64,000 nucleotides of DNA, taken from assembly GCA_013396915.1 (NCBI GenBank), contig VWZL01000819.1, positions 248,001 to 312,000 on the forward strand, given 5' to 3'. Both the position numbers and the translations under genes were made by a program. Positions 38,191-50,800 of the stretch are shown piece by piece. This DNA comes from Stercorarius parasiticus. Lineage: Eukaryota > Chordata > Aves > Charadriiformes > Stercorariidae. Position 1 is the stretch's first letter. Every line of letters starts with the position of its first letter. A model generated the notes under the pieces. That model was given only the letters and a program-made list of their open reading frames with translations. It did not search any database and was not told the origin of the DNA.

Positions 38191-39546
38191 GTAAAATGAG
38201 AGCACACTTGTCACTGTGTTTTAAGAGTTTAGGTCTACTTTACCTGTGTATAAATCTTGCAAAACCTGGGATCTTTTGAAAAACTTTTTTTTGGCGAGTA
38301 ATGTGAAGGAGGTCTATGAAATGTTGGAATTGCCACATTAAGACAAGTGGTTGGTTATCTACTCTGTCACAAAATAACTTTGAGATCGGTGATACAAAGC
38401 TTCAGAGGAAGTTTAAAAATTCCCCGTATGTATCTGGATAAGATATTTGTGTTATTTTCTTCATCTTGCCAGATCCAACAGCACAGAGTTCCAGTTAATA
38501 ATATAGTAGAAATACATTCCTTGATTTTGGGTATGTTATAGAGAAGCAAATTGGAAAATGTCATAATTGACCCACAGCTGTATGAAGTACATGTGGAAAG
38601 ACTCTTTAACAAGTCAAATGAGTCTTTTTTGTAAGTATTCCTTTTATTCCTGTAGTAGTATAACACAAATAAGGGCATCCAAATAACATTTTTATTCCTT
38701 GTATCTGGTTGCTCTTCTCTTTAATGTAAACAGCGCTCATCACTCCTTATGCAACCTACATTCCCTGGAGCCCCGGTGCTGTAATTAGTTTTGTTGCTTT
38801 TCTGAGCTTTTGTTTATAGCTTCACTTTAATTGCTGAAAGGAAATACTATTGACTTGGGCAAGGTTATCTGTTGCCCTTCTTACTATAACTTGAAAGTTC
38901 ACATGATTCTGCCTTGCTTACTGGAAGAAAAAAAATTGATCCTTATTTTTCTGATGTGATTGTTATTTGTACGTAGTCTCCATATTATGCTGTGATCTCC
39001 TCTAAGTTCATCTGTTGATTCTTTGCTGTAATCAAAGTAAGGGCATTAGTGAATTGATTTCGAGCAGCTTTGTTAAAGACTTTGTTAAGGACTGTGTCCT
39101 GGCTGCATGCTGCTGTAACAGCATCCTCTGCTGGAGACTTGCTAAAGGAAAAATGTTTTGAAAGGGGAAGTAGGGTTGGCTTTTTGGGTGATGCCAAAAT
39201 CAAACTGAATGCTGTCCTTCCCTTGACTACAGTGTGGAGAAACTAATTACCTAAGCTATTGGGGCAAGCACTCATCCCTTTGTTGACCAAGACCTAGGGG
39301 AGTAGAAACCTGCTAGTTCTTTTTAATAGTTATGCTGGTGATAGGGCCTGTGTTCTGTCTGTCTTCTGATTTGCAGCAATTAATAGTGTCCAGTGGACCT
39401 CTGGGGTACTCCCCAAAGAATATGTTGGCTGTGCTCTGCTCTTTTTGCTTGCCACAGAGACACCCGGAACATTGCTCTGCAGCCACTGTCTCAGAGTCAG
39501 GAGCAGTTCTCAGCAGTTGAGTTTTTCATCAAGCTGATGCTTCTGT

Positions 39547-39552
39547 AATAAA
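39547..39552 (+). terminator. AGK: Candidate distal polyadenylation signal of AGK
   Basis: Canonical AATAAA about 1.7 kb after the AGK stop, just before the region where the opposing DENND11 transcript is expected to end. Confidence 0.4.
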
Positions 39553-39599
39553 ATTAGCAATGCTTCTGCTCAAGTGGCAGGAAAGACAAGGCAGCAGCC

Positions 39600-42500
39600 A
39601 TTTCAAAAAGGTAAGCTTTAATTGTATTTAAAAAATACCCATGTTTTAGTAAGCAGTTTCTCTACACAGCCACAGGCCTATGGGAGCAACCACACATCTG
39701 CAAGATGCAAACAATATCAGAGCTGTTAGGACTACAACCACCCTGCTGCTAGGGGCGAGATGATAAGAACTAACTTCTGGTCCATCTGTACCGTTTTACA
39801 GGGAAAATGACTAATTCTCTTCCATAATATCAGACGCACAGCTCCCATTGCAGTGTGATTCCTTGCCTGAGGGTAACCAAGAGCTCCCTTCAGAATTGGT
39901 CTTGTTAATGCTGCTCTGATGTTAAAGTACCAAGGGTCATCTGAGACACAGGCTGATTTTTAAATATTTATATCGGCATAAGCTGAGTAGCTTGTATGAA
40001 TACCAGTCAAGTCATTTTTGCCCCTTCCTGTACAATTCAGAGGTCTTCCGGCGTGGAGTGGTTCTAGACCTCTGAATTGTAACATTGAGAGAGGAGGTGT
40101 GAGGAAAACATTACATAAAATAAGCAGGGGCTGAATCCGCTATCTACAGTGTTGAGGAAAAGGCTCAGTTCTCGTATTTCTGACAGCAAGACAAACAACT
40201 TTCTTCGTATGAACTCCAATACAGGAAGCAGGAGTAGAATCCTAGGTCCTACTCATGAAAACACTTATCCTGGCTTCAACTTACAGTCCATTCTAAGAGG
40301 ACTTAAGTACTGTAAAATAAATAAATAGGAAGGATAACAACCTAATGGTGGACCAGCCCAAGGCACCTGTTTGTTTAAACCACAATTAAACATTCCCATT
40401 TGAATGGCATGTTGCATTAACCAGGACCTGAAATCCTGGTTCACAGGCATTTAGCACACTCTGTTTCAGACAGACATGCTATTCTGTTAAGTCACTACAT
40501 TTCAGTCCCTCGCAAAAGACTTGTGTGTTGTCTTCTCCCATAATCACTAGACCACTAGCTCATGGCGGGGAGCAGAAAGGAGACAGCAACTAACTTAGAA
40601 TAGCTGTGATGAGAAAATGTGGGTTAGTATGCATGCTTTGTACTTAGACTTTTGCATTAGGACAAAGTGCTCTTGCCCTGCTATTCCAGAAACCACTGCC
40701 TTTCCCCCTCCCAGAGCAAAGCATGCCTGTCCCTTGCATAGTCTGTCACCAAGAGGGCCACTGCTACTCCTAGCTTTTTCTCCATTAACTTTGGCAGTTC
40801 TTAAAATAGAAGTAGTATTACAGTAGCACTGCTTTACAGAATAAGCTGTACAGTAAGCTACTTTCCCTTGAAAAGGTGATGGAACTTTCTGCTGCCCTTA
40901 AGGATGACGGATAGGCGAGCTCGTCTCCTGTGACACACATGACCATTAGCTCTAACATACATTGGAGTAACCACTTCAGATATGCTAGAAAAGAAGGTAT
41001 TAGCATGTCTCTAAGACAAATCTGAACTCTTAATTCATAAAATGCCTTTTTCCTGATGTCCCTTAGAGCTGTTAGTTGTACTTGGCTCTATGCAGCTTGG
41101 CCTAACCTTGCAGTGAGAAGGCTTTTGCATGATCTAAATGTTTGGCATGCTATCCCTTGTTCAGATTGAAAACCTAGCTTTTATTTCTCTCCCAAGCTTT
41201 ACCCTCCAATCCAGATAGTACAAGTAGTAATAATTCATTACTTGATTATACATTTATTTGCAACTTGCATTAAGATGCAGCTAGGAAGCTCTTGCTCTCC
41301 TGTTTAAACTCAAGCAAGTACCAATTGAGAACCTGCAATGGCGGTACTACAACTTGGGTGTTAAGAGAGGAACATACCAGACTGTCTACTGGGGCACAGG
41401 ATATATACATGGTTCCTGTAACCACCATTCAACCTGGGCTCTGATCACAAGCAACTGACCAGAGACATCACACCAAAGACACTGAAGGCACCACTGTAAA
41501 GGCAAAGTACTTCCAATGGAGAAGAGGATTTTTGTTCTAATCAGCAATATCCCACCTTACTCCACACTTTTCTCCCTCTTTTAATTCAAAATACACTAAG
41601 TAACTGTCTCCCTTGCAGCTCCTAGTATTCAAAAAGGCAACTATTAAGTGCCAAGGAGGGGATTTTAAATGTACGCACTTAACTGTTTTACCTTGAATTA
41701 TGTTATCTCCCAGAAAGGTAAGATTCAGTAAAGTTGGTTCCAAACAAAACAAGCCCTTATAGCCCAAGCTGTAGCCATTTGTTTGTATTATGTACCTATT
41801 TATCAAGGATTTTCCACCCACAACAACATTAAAAGCAGTGTCTGTTAGAAAAAGAGTGCAGGTGGAAAGTTCTTTTGCAGTGAATCAAATAAGGAAAGGT
41901 TAGGACAGAGAATTCTTTGTGTCCCGTTTTCTGTCTTTTGTAGCAGTCACCTGCCAAGAGAGGCTGTAGAGAAGTGAAATTACAAGGAAGAGCAAAATAG
42001 GCTGCAGCTGTCCAGCTGGGATGTCGCATAGATGCTACTTTTACAGTAATCTGCTTGCTTTGACGCTTCTGCACCCACCCTACTGCTAGCAACTGAAGAT
42101 CTAGTTTCTGGAAAGCAGACGTTAAATAAGTGTCAAATGGTAATTTCAGGAGGTTCTGCTCAGTGGACTCTACCAGTGCTGCCTAGTAGACCTGATGTTC
42201 TGACAGCTTGTGAACACAGTGCCCTAACACAGTGTGTTAGAAAGCCTCTGACCGCAGAGGCCATAAAATTTCAATGACAAATTAAAGGTTTGTTCCTATT
42301 TAGTTCAACAAAAGAACTACTGATACCAAAGAGAACAGAAAGTCATTAACAGCTGACCACAGCTAAACCTTCAAGAAAGTGAGAGGAAGAATTACTAGAG
42401 TTCCCTTTTTTACATCTGAAGGAAGTTAAGTAAGTGACAGCAATACAGTGCCAGCTATACTTCCTCAGTGATCTTCACCGCAGACAGCATGTTAAAACTA

Positions 42501-44640
42501 AAGTGGAAATTAGAAAAAAGCATAGAGATTGTGGGTCACTTCTACAATAGAGGTGTCAATTTAAAAACAAAGACTTTTCTTAAGGAAAAGGACTGGTCTT
42601 CCCCTTAAATGATATTCAGCTCCATTTTTTCCTCTTTCTCCATTTTTTTCCCCTACTTGCCAAGGATGGTTATGTTACAGTTATGAGCAACTGGCAGTAT
42701 AAGAAGCAGCAGCATGATTTCTCCTGTACAAAAACATCCAAAGCCCTGAAAAAGCAGGCAAGGGAGTGACTGCTCTGAGACAGGCAGATCACAGGAACAT
42801 AATATGCTGAAGCTCATAGCAATGAACTGTGCAATAAGCTTTGTGAGGCCCCTGATCCTACACCTCACTAAAACCTCTGAATCCACAGCAAAACTACTCC
42901 TTGGCTCCAGACAGCCTTCAAAGGAAAAACAAGCCATGCCAGCCTTCTTCCTTCCAGAGGGAGACAATCCACAGAAGGTCTACTTGGAGAATATTTGCTT
43001 CAGCTGTTTTAAAAAGAATTAGCAGGTGAGACTTCGGTGGTTCAGGCTCTCTCAGCCTATAAAATGCTAGGATAAATGGATATCTCTGCTACAGTTCGCA
43101 TTTCTACAAACTGCAGAAAGGCTTTAAGGGTGCTGAAGTCTATTATAGTAGAAGCAGCAGCTAATTAGCTATAGCCACAGTTCAGGAAGAACAGTTAGCT
43201 TAAAGCTGATGCTACTACTGGCTGAAGGATTTGGGGCAAAGCAGTATGTCACACATAGAACCCACAGTACCATTCTCGGATTTAGCATGGCTAAGGGATT
43301 ACTCTTACAGGGACAGCCTTCCTGGAGGGAACCACTGGCCCTGCATGAACTGAATCCTATTCTTTCCACAGCACAAGAATACTGTTCATCTGGTTTTACA
43401 GCTTCTCTGCTCAGGAAAAAGAAAAGGCTTGCTGTTAGACATTGCTTCTGTCTGCATTGCTCTGCCGGTTAAGAACACCAAACTCAAAAAGAACCTCCTG
43501 CAAACTGCAAAGCTGGTCCAGCTGAAAGGTCACATACTGCTCTCAGTCTCACATAAAGCCAAGGACAGTGGCAGGCAATGCTGAAGGCCGCGTGACAAAA
43601 GGAGGATCAGCAGACAACATTAAAGGAAAGGAGTGACAGGTACCATCTGCTACAAAGGAAGGGCTAGTGACATCAGTTAAAGCATACTTATTCAACCCAA
43701 TCCTGCCCAGCACCATCTGAGCTGAGGCTGGAGAGCATAGTGGCTGCAAGGTGGCTCAGTGATGTTGGTCCCTGTTAAATGCGAGACAGTCTTGCTGGTT
43801 TGAAGATTTCGAACCAAAGCAGCAGGTGTGATGTAACTGAAAACCAGAGGAAGTGGAAGGAGGGATTAAGTAGAGATGATGTTCTTCTCCAGCTATGACA
43901 TAGGTAGGTATAGTCTTTGCCAGTTTATACCACCTCAAACGCTGGACGTGAAACCATGCTGCTCCGGTAAGTCAAGTCATAAGATTCTGTAGCACCCCCT
44001 TATCCCAAACTTGCTTCTGCCATTGACAAGGAATGGTGACTTTATTCCAACTCAGCTGCTAGAAGTTGGGTGAGGGGTGTTTAAAGGAGTTCTGTCTTTT
44101 ATCATTGGTTAAACTGTCCCCACCAATAAACATGGGAGGACAGGAGATGTTTTATGAGACTGGGCCACTAACAGCCTCGGCTGAAGCTCTCTTCAGTCCC
44201 CAAGTGGAAGAGGGGATGATAGCAGGGTTTTCCAGTCAAGTCATGAGAGCTCAGCTACAGCATTTCACATTGGTCCCCATCAGACAAAGTGCTTTCCTGA
44301 AGTCGTCAGCCCTCAGGTATTCAGGCTAGGCTAAAACCTAGCTATTACTGCACCAGTGAGGACTGGTGGAAAGGTGCCACTGGTCCTATCTAAACAAAAA
44401 AACACAAATGAAAGAGAAAGGGAGACAAAAACAAAAAAAAATTGAGGAGGTACTCATTGGGAAGTTGAGGGGGAGAAAATAAAATCACATTTAGTTTTAA
44501 AATTATAAATATCCTCCATATAAAGTTATTAAATAAAATAAGATCCGTCCAGTGGCTGTGGTGCATTCCAGTGATCCTCCTAAGCAATGTCTGGTAGTCT
44601 TTAAAAGTGATCTTTGCTCCCCATCTCTCTTGCCCTTGGT
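39600..44640 (-). other. DENND11: Presumed DENND11 3'UTR and convergence zone
   Basis: This 5 kb follows the DENND11 stop on the - strand and has no coding exon. Human DENND11 also has a long 3'UTR (recalled). Possible - strand signals are the reverse complement of ATTAAA at 39617-39622 and of AATAAA at 41080-41085 plus 100 (that is, 41180-41185) and 41253-41258. It contains the inverted repeat at 40031-40081 and an A-rich stretch near 44393-44440. The end point is inferred, not seen. Confidence 0.45.
40031..40081. repeat. Inverted repeat with 16-bp perfect stem
   Basis: The left arm 40031-40046 (TACAATTCAGAGGTCT) is the exact reverse complement of the right arm 40066-40081, with a 19-base spacer. 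RNA from either strand could fold into this hairpin. It lies in the presumed DENND11 3'UTR, beyond the likely AGK end. Confidence 0.93.
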
Positions 44641-44836
44641 TTAAGTGCAGCAGGGGTTGTCAATGACTAGCATAACATCAATGCCATACACTTCCAGCAG
44701 GTCCATAAGGAAACTTCGATCCCCTTGGGGATCTAGGCCCATGCCTCGTGCATGGTCAGCTGTCAGTGTCTTGTCCTGGCTGGCTGACACCTCCATGAGC
44801 GTCTGAAATATGCGGTTGTTCTGCTCCATGAAAAAC
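44641..44836 (-). CDS. DENND11: DENND11 last coding exon (stop)
   Basis: The exon reads [20 protein letters not shown], then [19 protein letters not shown] and [18 protein letters not shown], with TAA at 44643-44641. The acceptor is CTACAG. It is close to identical with the human C-terminus. Confidence 0.96.
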
Positions 44837-47800
44837 CTGTAGGATAAAGTCAGCTGAGATGATGGCATTGGACACCCCAAAAGATACCATATTTAGCAAA
44901 CAGGCAGCAGAGCCACAGAACTGCATTTAACCCCCTTTAATCATAGCTCCCCCCTTCTCAGGTGACACTGTAGTAGTTTCCCACCTACCCTATGGATGAC
45001 ACAGAATAAACAAAGATAAAGCAGTAACTTGTGACTTACAGCGGTACTTCTGTCTGGTCCATTTATAGCAGGCATTCCACTTTTCAGAAGCAACCCACAT
45101 TATCGGCTAATGTGTACTTTGTGGTAACCAAGTGGGTACATCAGACCTACAGCTCCCATAATGCAAAGGAGGGACCAGTGTCATCAGCCATCTCTTAAGC
45201 CACTGGGTAAATAAATTCTCCATTACTGGCGCACAACACAGCAGCAAGAGATACTTCTTACCTAGTGCTTTCCTAGGAAAACACACGTCTGTTCAGAAGA
45301 GCTCCGACTACAGCTGTACAGCTCAACCATCAGAGCTCTGCCCCAACAGCCTTTCACGCAGTTTCAGCCCATTACTTCTCACCTGCTGCAGACTGAACAA
45401 CAGCAACAGGCAGTGAAGGTGGGAGAGATGTGGTTTTCATCTAATTCCGTACCTCAGACTCTACACCTAGTTCTGGTTCCTCTGTTTGCCAAGTACAAAG
45501 CCAGCCACATCAATGGGCCAATCCTTCACATACAGGTCTTATCTCTACCCTGTACCTCCTCCAGCATGGTAGAGTGCCTGCTTCCCACAGACATTGTCCT
45601 TTCCTCAGACAGATGTTCTGGCATGAGAAGTCCCATGGTGCTTATGTTTTCAAAAATAGGAAGGGATTCTTAGAATTCTAATTGTGTTTTAAAAATACCC
45701 TTCTCCTCCCAGCACTTTAGAGACCTGAGCGGAGACTAATATGGCTTCATTTGGCTTCTCGAATCGAAAGGAGTATGATCTGAAGCAGATGAGACAGTTT
45801 GGTTCTTGGATCCCAAGGGGAAGACAGCTGACTATGGAATTAACGTTAACCACCACATTTCATAATACACCAAACCAGCGCAACAGGAAATCAGTGAAAG
45901 AGGCTCCCTAAACCTAACAGTGACCAACTAAGTATTGGAGGTAGCCACTCACAAGATGAAAAGGTCCTCTTCACAGGAGCTACAATCTTCACCCACTTCT
46001 TGAGAATACATTAACATCTGCCTGAGAGAAGGGAGACAGATTAAATGCACTTACCTACAGTGAACCTCAAAGCATTATGAGAGGACAAAGATTACAACTA
46101 AAAACTTCACATCCATTTCTTGGAGACAAATCAGATTAGCACCATTGCCTCGATATCTGAAGCAACAGGGTAGTCCTTCTAAGAGACCAGTCTAGAAGTC
46201 AGGCTGTTTTCAGTTCTGCTACCGATCAGTGGTGAACCAATGGTGAGTCACAACCTCTGCTTCTCTTCCTGCCTTCTACCTGCTCCATCAGCTCACTGGC
46301 AGAGGGATCGTATGTGTGCAGAGTGCCCATGGACTCTCATACCAGTCAACTACAGTAGAACCAGAATCTCAAAGAGATGAGCTGAAGCAGTGGGAAACTT
46401 TGAAAATACTAAGACAAGAAAGAAAGTCCAAAGGAGCAGTGTCCTCTTTATCTCACATTGCACTGCTCTCCTATTAGGACCAGGACCACTCAGATGTCTT
46501 TTATTACCTCTGGTCATTGAGCCGTCGGTACTTCTCCTTGTCAGCGTTGTTAATTTTCAGGAGTGGTTGCAGATGCTCATGATGCGTCTTCACATTTTGG
46601 TTGTCCACATAGACATCATAGAGATCTCGTTTCTCTTCAAAGATCTTTTCTGTTGTACCTGCCATAATCAGAGAAGATTTTCAGAGCAGCATGTTGCTTT
46701 CCCTGCAGACCAACTGTTCTCTCCTGCTTTCGTAGTTAGTCATTCCATGCACATCCTATTTCTCATCAGTTTTATGCCACAGTCTGGTGTATCAAGACAT
46801 TTTGCAGCCTGAATTTAAAAACATCACGCTTAATCCATCATACTTACAGGCCACATATGATACTTCTGTCTCCAGCATTTCTATGTCTGCCACATTCACA
46901 TAGAAGAATGGTTTGGACTCTGGGACAGTTCCTCCAAGACCAGGTAGAGAAACGTTGGCAAGGCAACAGCAGCAGTACACTGGACAAGACAAGTACATTC
47001 TGAGATGCTTTCAATATTCCCTCATGGGCATTCTGAACCCTGCTTACCCAGTTTTCCTGCACATTTCTATGAAGACAATGGTTAGAACTTTGAAATGCCC
47101 CCGAACACCAGAACTTCTCCACACATCCAATTTTGGATAGGAAATAATCAGTTCTCCTGTGGGAATCCCATGTTTTAGATTCCACAAATTCATTCAGCAC
47201 TCTTATTGTCCTGTGTTGACAAGAACTGTGTTTGACAGTGCCAGGTATGTCCTTACCCAAAAGGCCTGAAGAACAGCATTTTGTATGAAATGGGTAAATG
47301 CAGGCTGAACGGTATCTTCACAAGGAACAGTTGCGATGGATTTTGAAGACCTGCACGATGTCTATCCCCTTAGTACCCACAGGCATTTCTGCCGTGCTTC
47401 AGCCTACTAGATCAGAGCTCTGCGGTGTCCCTGGAAACATACCTCTATAGCAGACAACTCCAACTGGGGGCGGTGAAAATATCAATATGCGCTTGCGCAG
47501 CAGGGCAAACTTCCAGAGGACAAGGATCTGCTCACCGAAGAATTTGATGAACTGAGACATACAGCCAGCAGGGTGTGTGATCTGCAGGTGGAGGGAAAGG
47601 GAAGAAAACAGCTCAGAGGTGAAACAGGGACACAGGCACAGATGCTAAGTCTAAATGTGGGAGCAAGACCAGCACACAGCAGTGACAGAGAACTGCAGCT
47701 TGTAGCAGCCCAAGTAACAAAATCTTATCTAAAGCAGCCTACAAAGCGCTGGAGTGTCCGCTTATATAAAGAAGTACGAGACACCAGCAAGGAGCAGCAG

Positions 47801-50800
47801 CACACTGCACGTTCCTGCAAGCCTCAGAGCACCTCCCTTACCTTCATCTCTGGGTACATATATCTGTGGATGGATGGCAGCCAGTGGACGGGTTGCTGAG
47901 AGGTGGGGGTGCCCTTGCTATCAGGGAGAACTCCTTTCTTGTCATCATAGAACGCCTCTAGATGGGAGTAGTGCCCTGGCATCTCGAGCTGGTGTCTGGA
48001 AAAGAAAGGGAAAAAGGGGAGATAACTGTGGTGTCTCCAGACTTTACATATTTAGTGCCTCATCCCCAGCCAACATCTGCTTTCCTAGTTAGCAAAGGAG
48101 CCTTGGCTGCCTCAGTTGCACAGACGTATCCAGGAGGGCAGCTGAAGCATCAGGAGTAACACCAACCTTCAGTGCAGCCAGAGAACACAGGCAGGACCGA
48201 AGCAGAGAGCAAGCTGATGTATGCATAAGACTGATCCTGTTTTAAACTATGCTCAGGTAGGAACAGCTTTCCCTTCTACCATCACCATTCTCCCTGCCAG
48301 GCCCACTCAACACAGCTGAGGCACACAACTAGCCAGGATAACCATCATAGGTTTAGAAGCCTTTTCTGAGCCCTTAGTAAAATGGTTTTCAGAAGCAGAA
48401 AAGAAGAACTTCTTGTCCTCTCAACTCTCCCCTTGAGGCTTCTGTCCCCACAAAATAAGTGGGGTTTGGATAGCATTTGACTAGCCTGTTAGCAATGAAC
48501 AGACTGCTGCTAATAAGGTCCTTGTTTCCTTCCCATTGTAAACCTGTAAATCTTTCTGGAGAAGCTGTCATTTAAGGAAATCACAAGCTCAACATTGTAG
48601 CCAAATTCTCACTCATGCCTAAAACCGCTCTTCCAAGGCAACATTACCTCTCCCAGGCAAGGAGTGGCCAGTCCCATCCCCAAGGGAACTTACCTGACCT
48701 GGTTCTCCAGGAAGTGCATGTACCTATACAGCAGGGTGTAGGAAGGGGAGAGAATCCCCACGGACTTCATGCGGGCACCACGCTCTAACTCACTTTCCAC
48801 AGGCATGTTGGCAAAGCAGGCCAGGCCAAAACAGAGCCCTTTCCGGAAATAACTGGGGACAAACATGTGACAGAAAGGTTAATGTTAAAAAGAGGGGAGG
48901 GGAAAAAATAAAGATAACTGACCACTAAAAATACACCTATGGTGTCCTAGCCTTCTCGGGAACAAGGCAGGACATTTAAGACAAGAGTTCCCAGTGCCTC
49001 TACCACTAAAGGCCTTACCAGCCACGTCACAGGCTGATAAGGAACACAAGTAAGGAAAGAACTTGGAAGGAAGACCCACAGAGGACGCAGGACCAGTCAA
49101 CACAGCGCCCTTCTTCCAAGGAAGAAGGGCGCCAGCACATGGAAGCATACTCTAGCTGAGTGCAAGGGTAAGTTCACATACCTTTGAGAAAGTAACTGTT
49201 ATTCCTGACCAAATGAAATTGTGACAGTGCAATTCATTGCAAAGCATTGCTGTGTTGCAACACTGGGTTAATAAAGGGATGGGAAGGCATAAAATTCCTA
49301 GTACTGAAGGAAGGAGCTAGTGGAGAAGAAAGTGAGCACGGACTGTTTATCACAACATTTAAAGGATCTAAAGGCACTGGCAGAATTAAGAACCTTTTTG
49401 CAAGTCCAGTTCCTGCAAAATCCTTCCCGTTTCAGTTCTGCCATTCTCTCCCTTCACCCTAGGCCTCCGCTGACAGTCACAATAGGGGTAGTGCAGTATG
49501 ATTTGCCCAATAAGCAGTAAAACTTGCACACCACTGAGAAGCTGCCCTATCTCATTCACCAGTTGACCTCCACCACTAAAAGCTGTCATACAACGGATCC
49601 CACACAGCTAGCTGCTAGTTGATACCATGTTGAGAGTATTGTAAGAATATCTCTGGCTCATCTAGATACAGTTTAGCAGTATGTTTAGGCAGGAACTTAA
49701 CTTGATAGATGCCATTTTTCTTGCATGTTCTGAATTAAGGGATGGTGGTGTAGATGTATAGCTAAGAGAAAGGTGAAGTAACATAGCTCAGACATACTCA
49801 CATGAAATCTGACTGGATTTTGTGGGACCCGCTTGCCATTGATTTGAATTCCACGCCTTCCAAATCAATATCTTGGGGTAAACACCACTCTACCATGTTG
49901 CCTGCAGAAAAGCAAATTTATTTGGGTAAACATGGACACAGTACTAATTTCTAAAGGGCAAACACCAGCAACAGCAAGTTGCTGCTTTTACATCACTGGG
50001 ATGCCAGTAACAGTGCACTGATGCAACTCCTGAACTCCCAAATTGTCACAGATGGTAGCTGACATACTATACTCCATATACCTCTTGCAAACATTACTTG
50101 TTGCAGCACAACACCCAGATATTGCAGAACTTTCTGAGCCGTTTCTAAAACTAGTGCTATTTTGTGGGTTTATCCTTTATAAGCTTAATTTTACCTGACA
50201 GCGTATGAGCTATGTATGATATTAACACTGTTCTACTCGGGCTGTCTAAGCGAGGGTCTGATACAGAAAGAACCCAAAGCTGCTGCTTTTTAGGATGAAT
50301 TTCTGTGATAAGCTCATACCACCATCATCCTCCTCCTTGGGCTTATGCTTGGCAGGGCTGGTCAAACAGAAACCCCTTAGCCAGCACCCCAATTGTCACT
50401 ACTTCTCCCTGGAATTTCTCATGGTTAGTTTAGGATAGGAGGAGTTAGCTTGAAGTTTTATATGGAGGCTGAGGTGATCCAAGTACTGCAAGATGTTTGT
50501 GCACGCTAGAATAACCAAACAAAAAAAGCACATAAGTTATAAGCTAGATCAAAATTAGCAAACATATATCACCTGCCAACCCAGCCAGAAAGCACGCAGT
50601 TGTTCAGTGGAAAAGGCCACCTGAAGAGCCTGATCCGGGAACAGATGATATCAGAGAAGTCATAAAAAGTCCCCAAAGCTGATGAAATCCTGCCCTGCTG
50701 CTGGCAAGTTTACCAAGGACAAAAAATGGGGACTTCTCCTGCTTTCCCATGCCAGCAGTTCAGAGCCTAACCTGCTCATCTGGACACTCCCACTGCACCG

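Larger units (their letters stand above)
37874..39580 (+). other. AGK: Presumed AGK 3'UTR
   Basis: There is no coding sequence after the AGK stop. Candidate polyadenylation signals are ATTAAA at 38185-38190, followed within 35 bases by a TGTGTTTT-type element, and AATAAA at 39547-39552. The real cleavage site needs transcript data. Confidence 0.5.
44837..49801 (-). other. DENND11: DENND11 introns 2 to 8
   Basis: The intervals are 44837-45952, 46022-46507, 46659-46847, 46980-47442, 47582-47841, 47996-48693 and 48853-49801. They are compact compared with AGK introns and contain no recognised repeat, RNA gene or extra exon. Confidence 0.8.

Noticed and set aside
46390..46812. A 140-codon + strand frame antisense to DENND11 exon 7
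   Set aside because: It is a shadow of the real - strand exon and extends into introns; no independent similarity.
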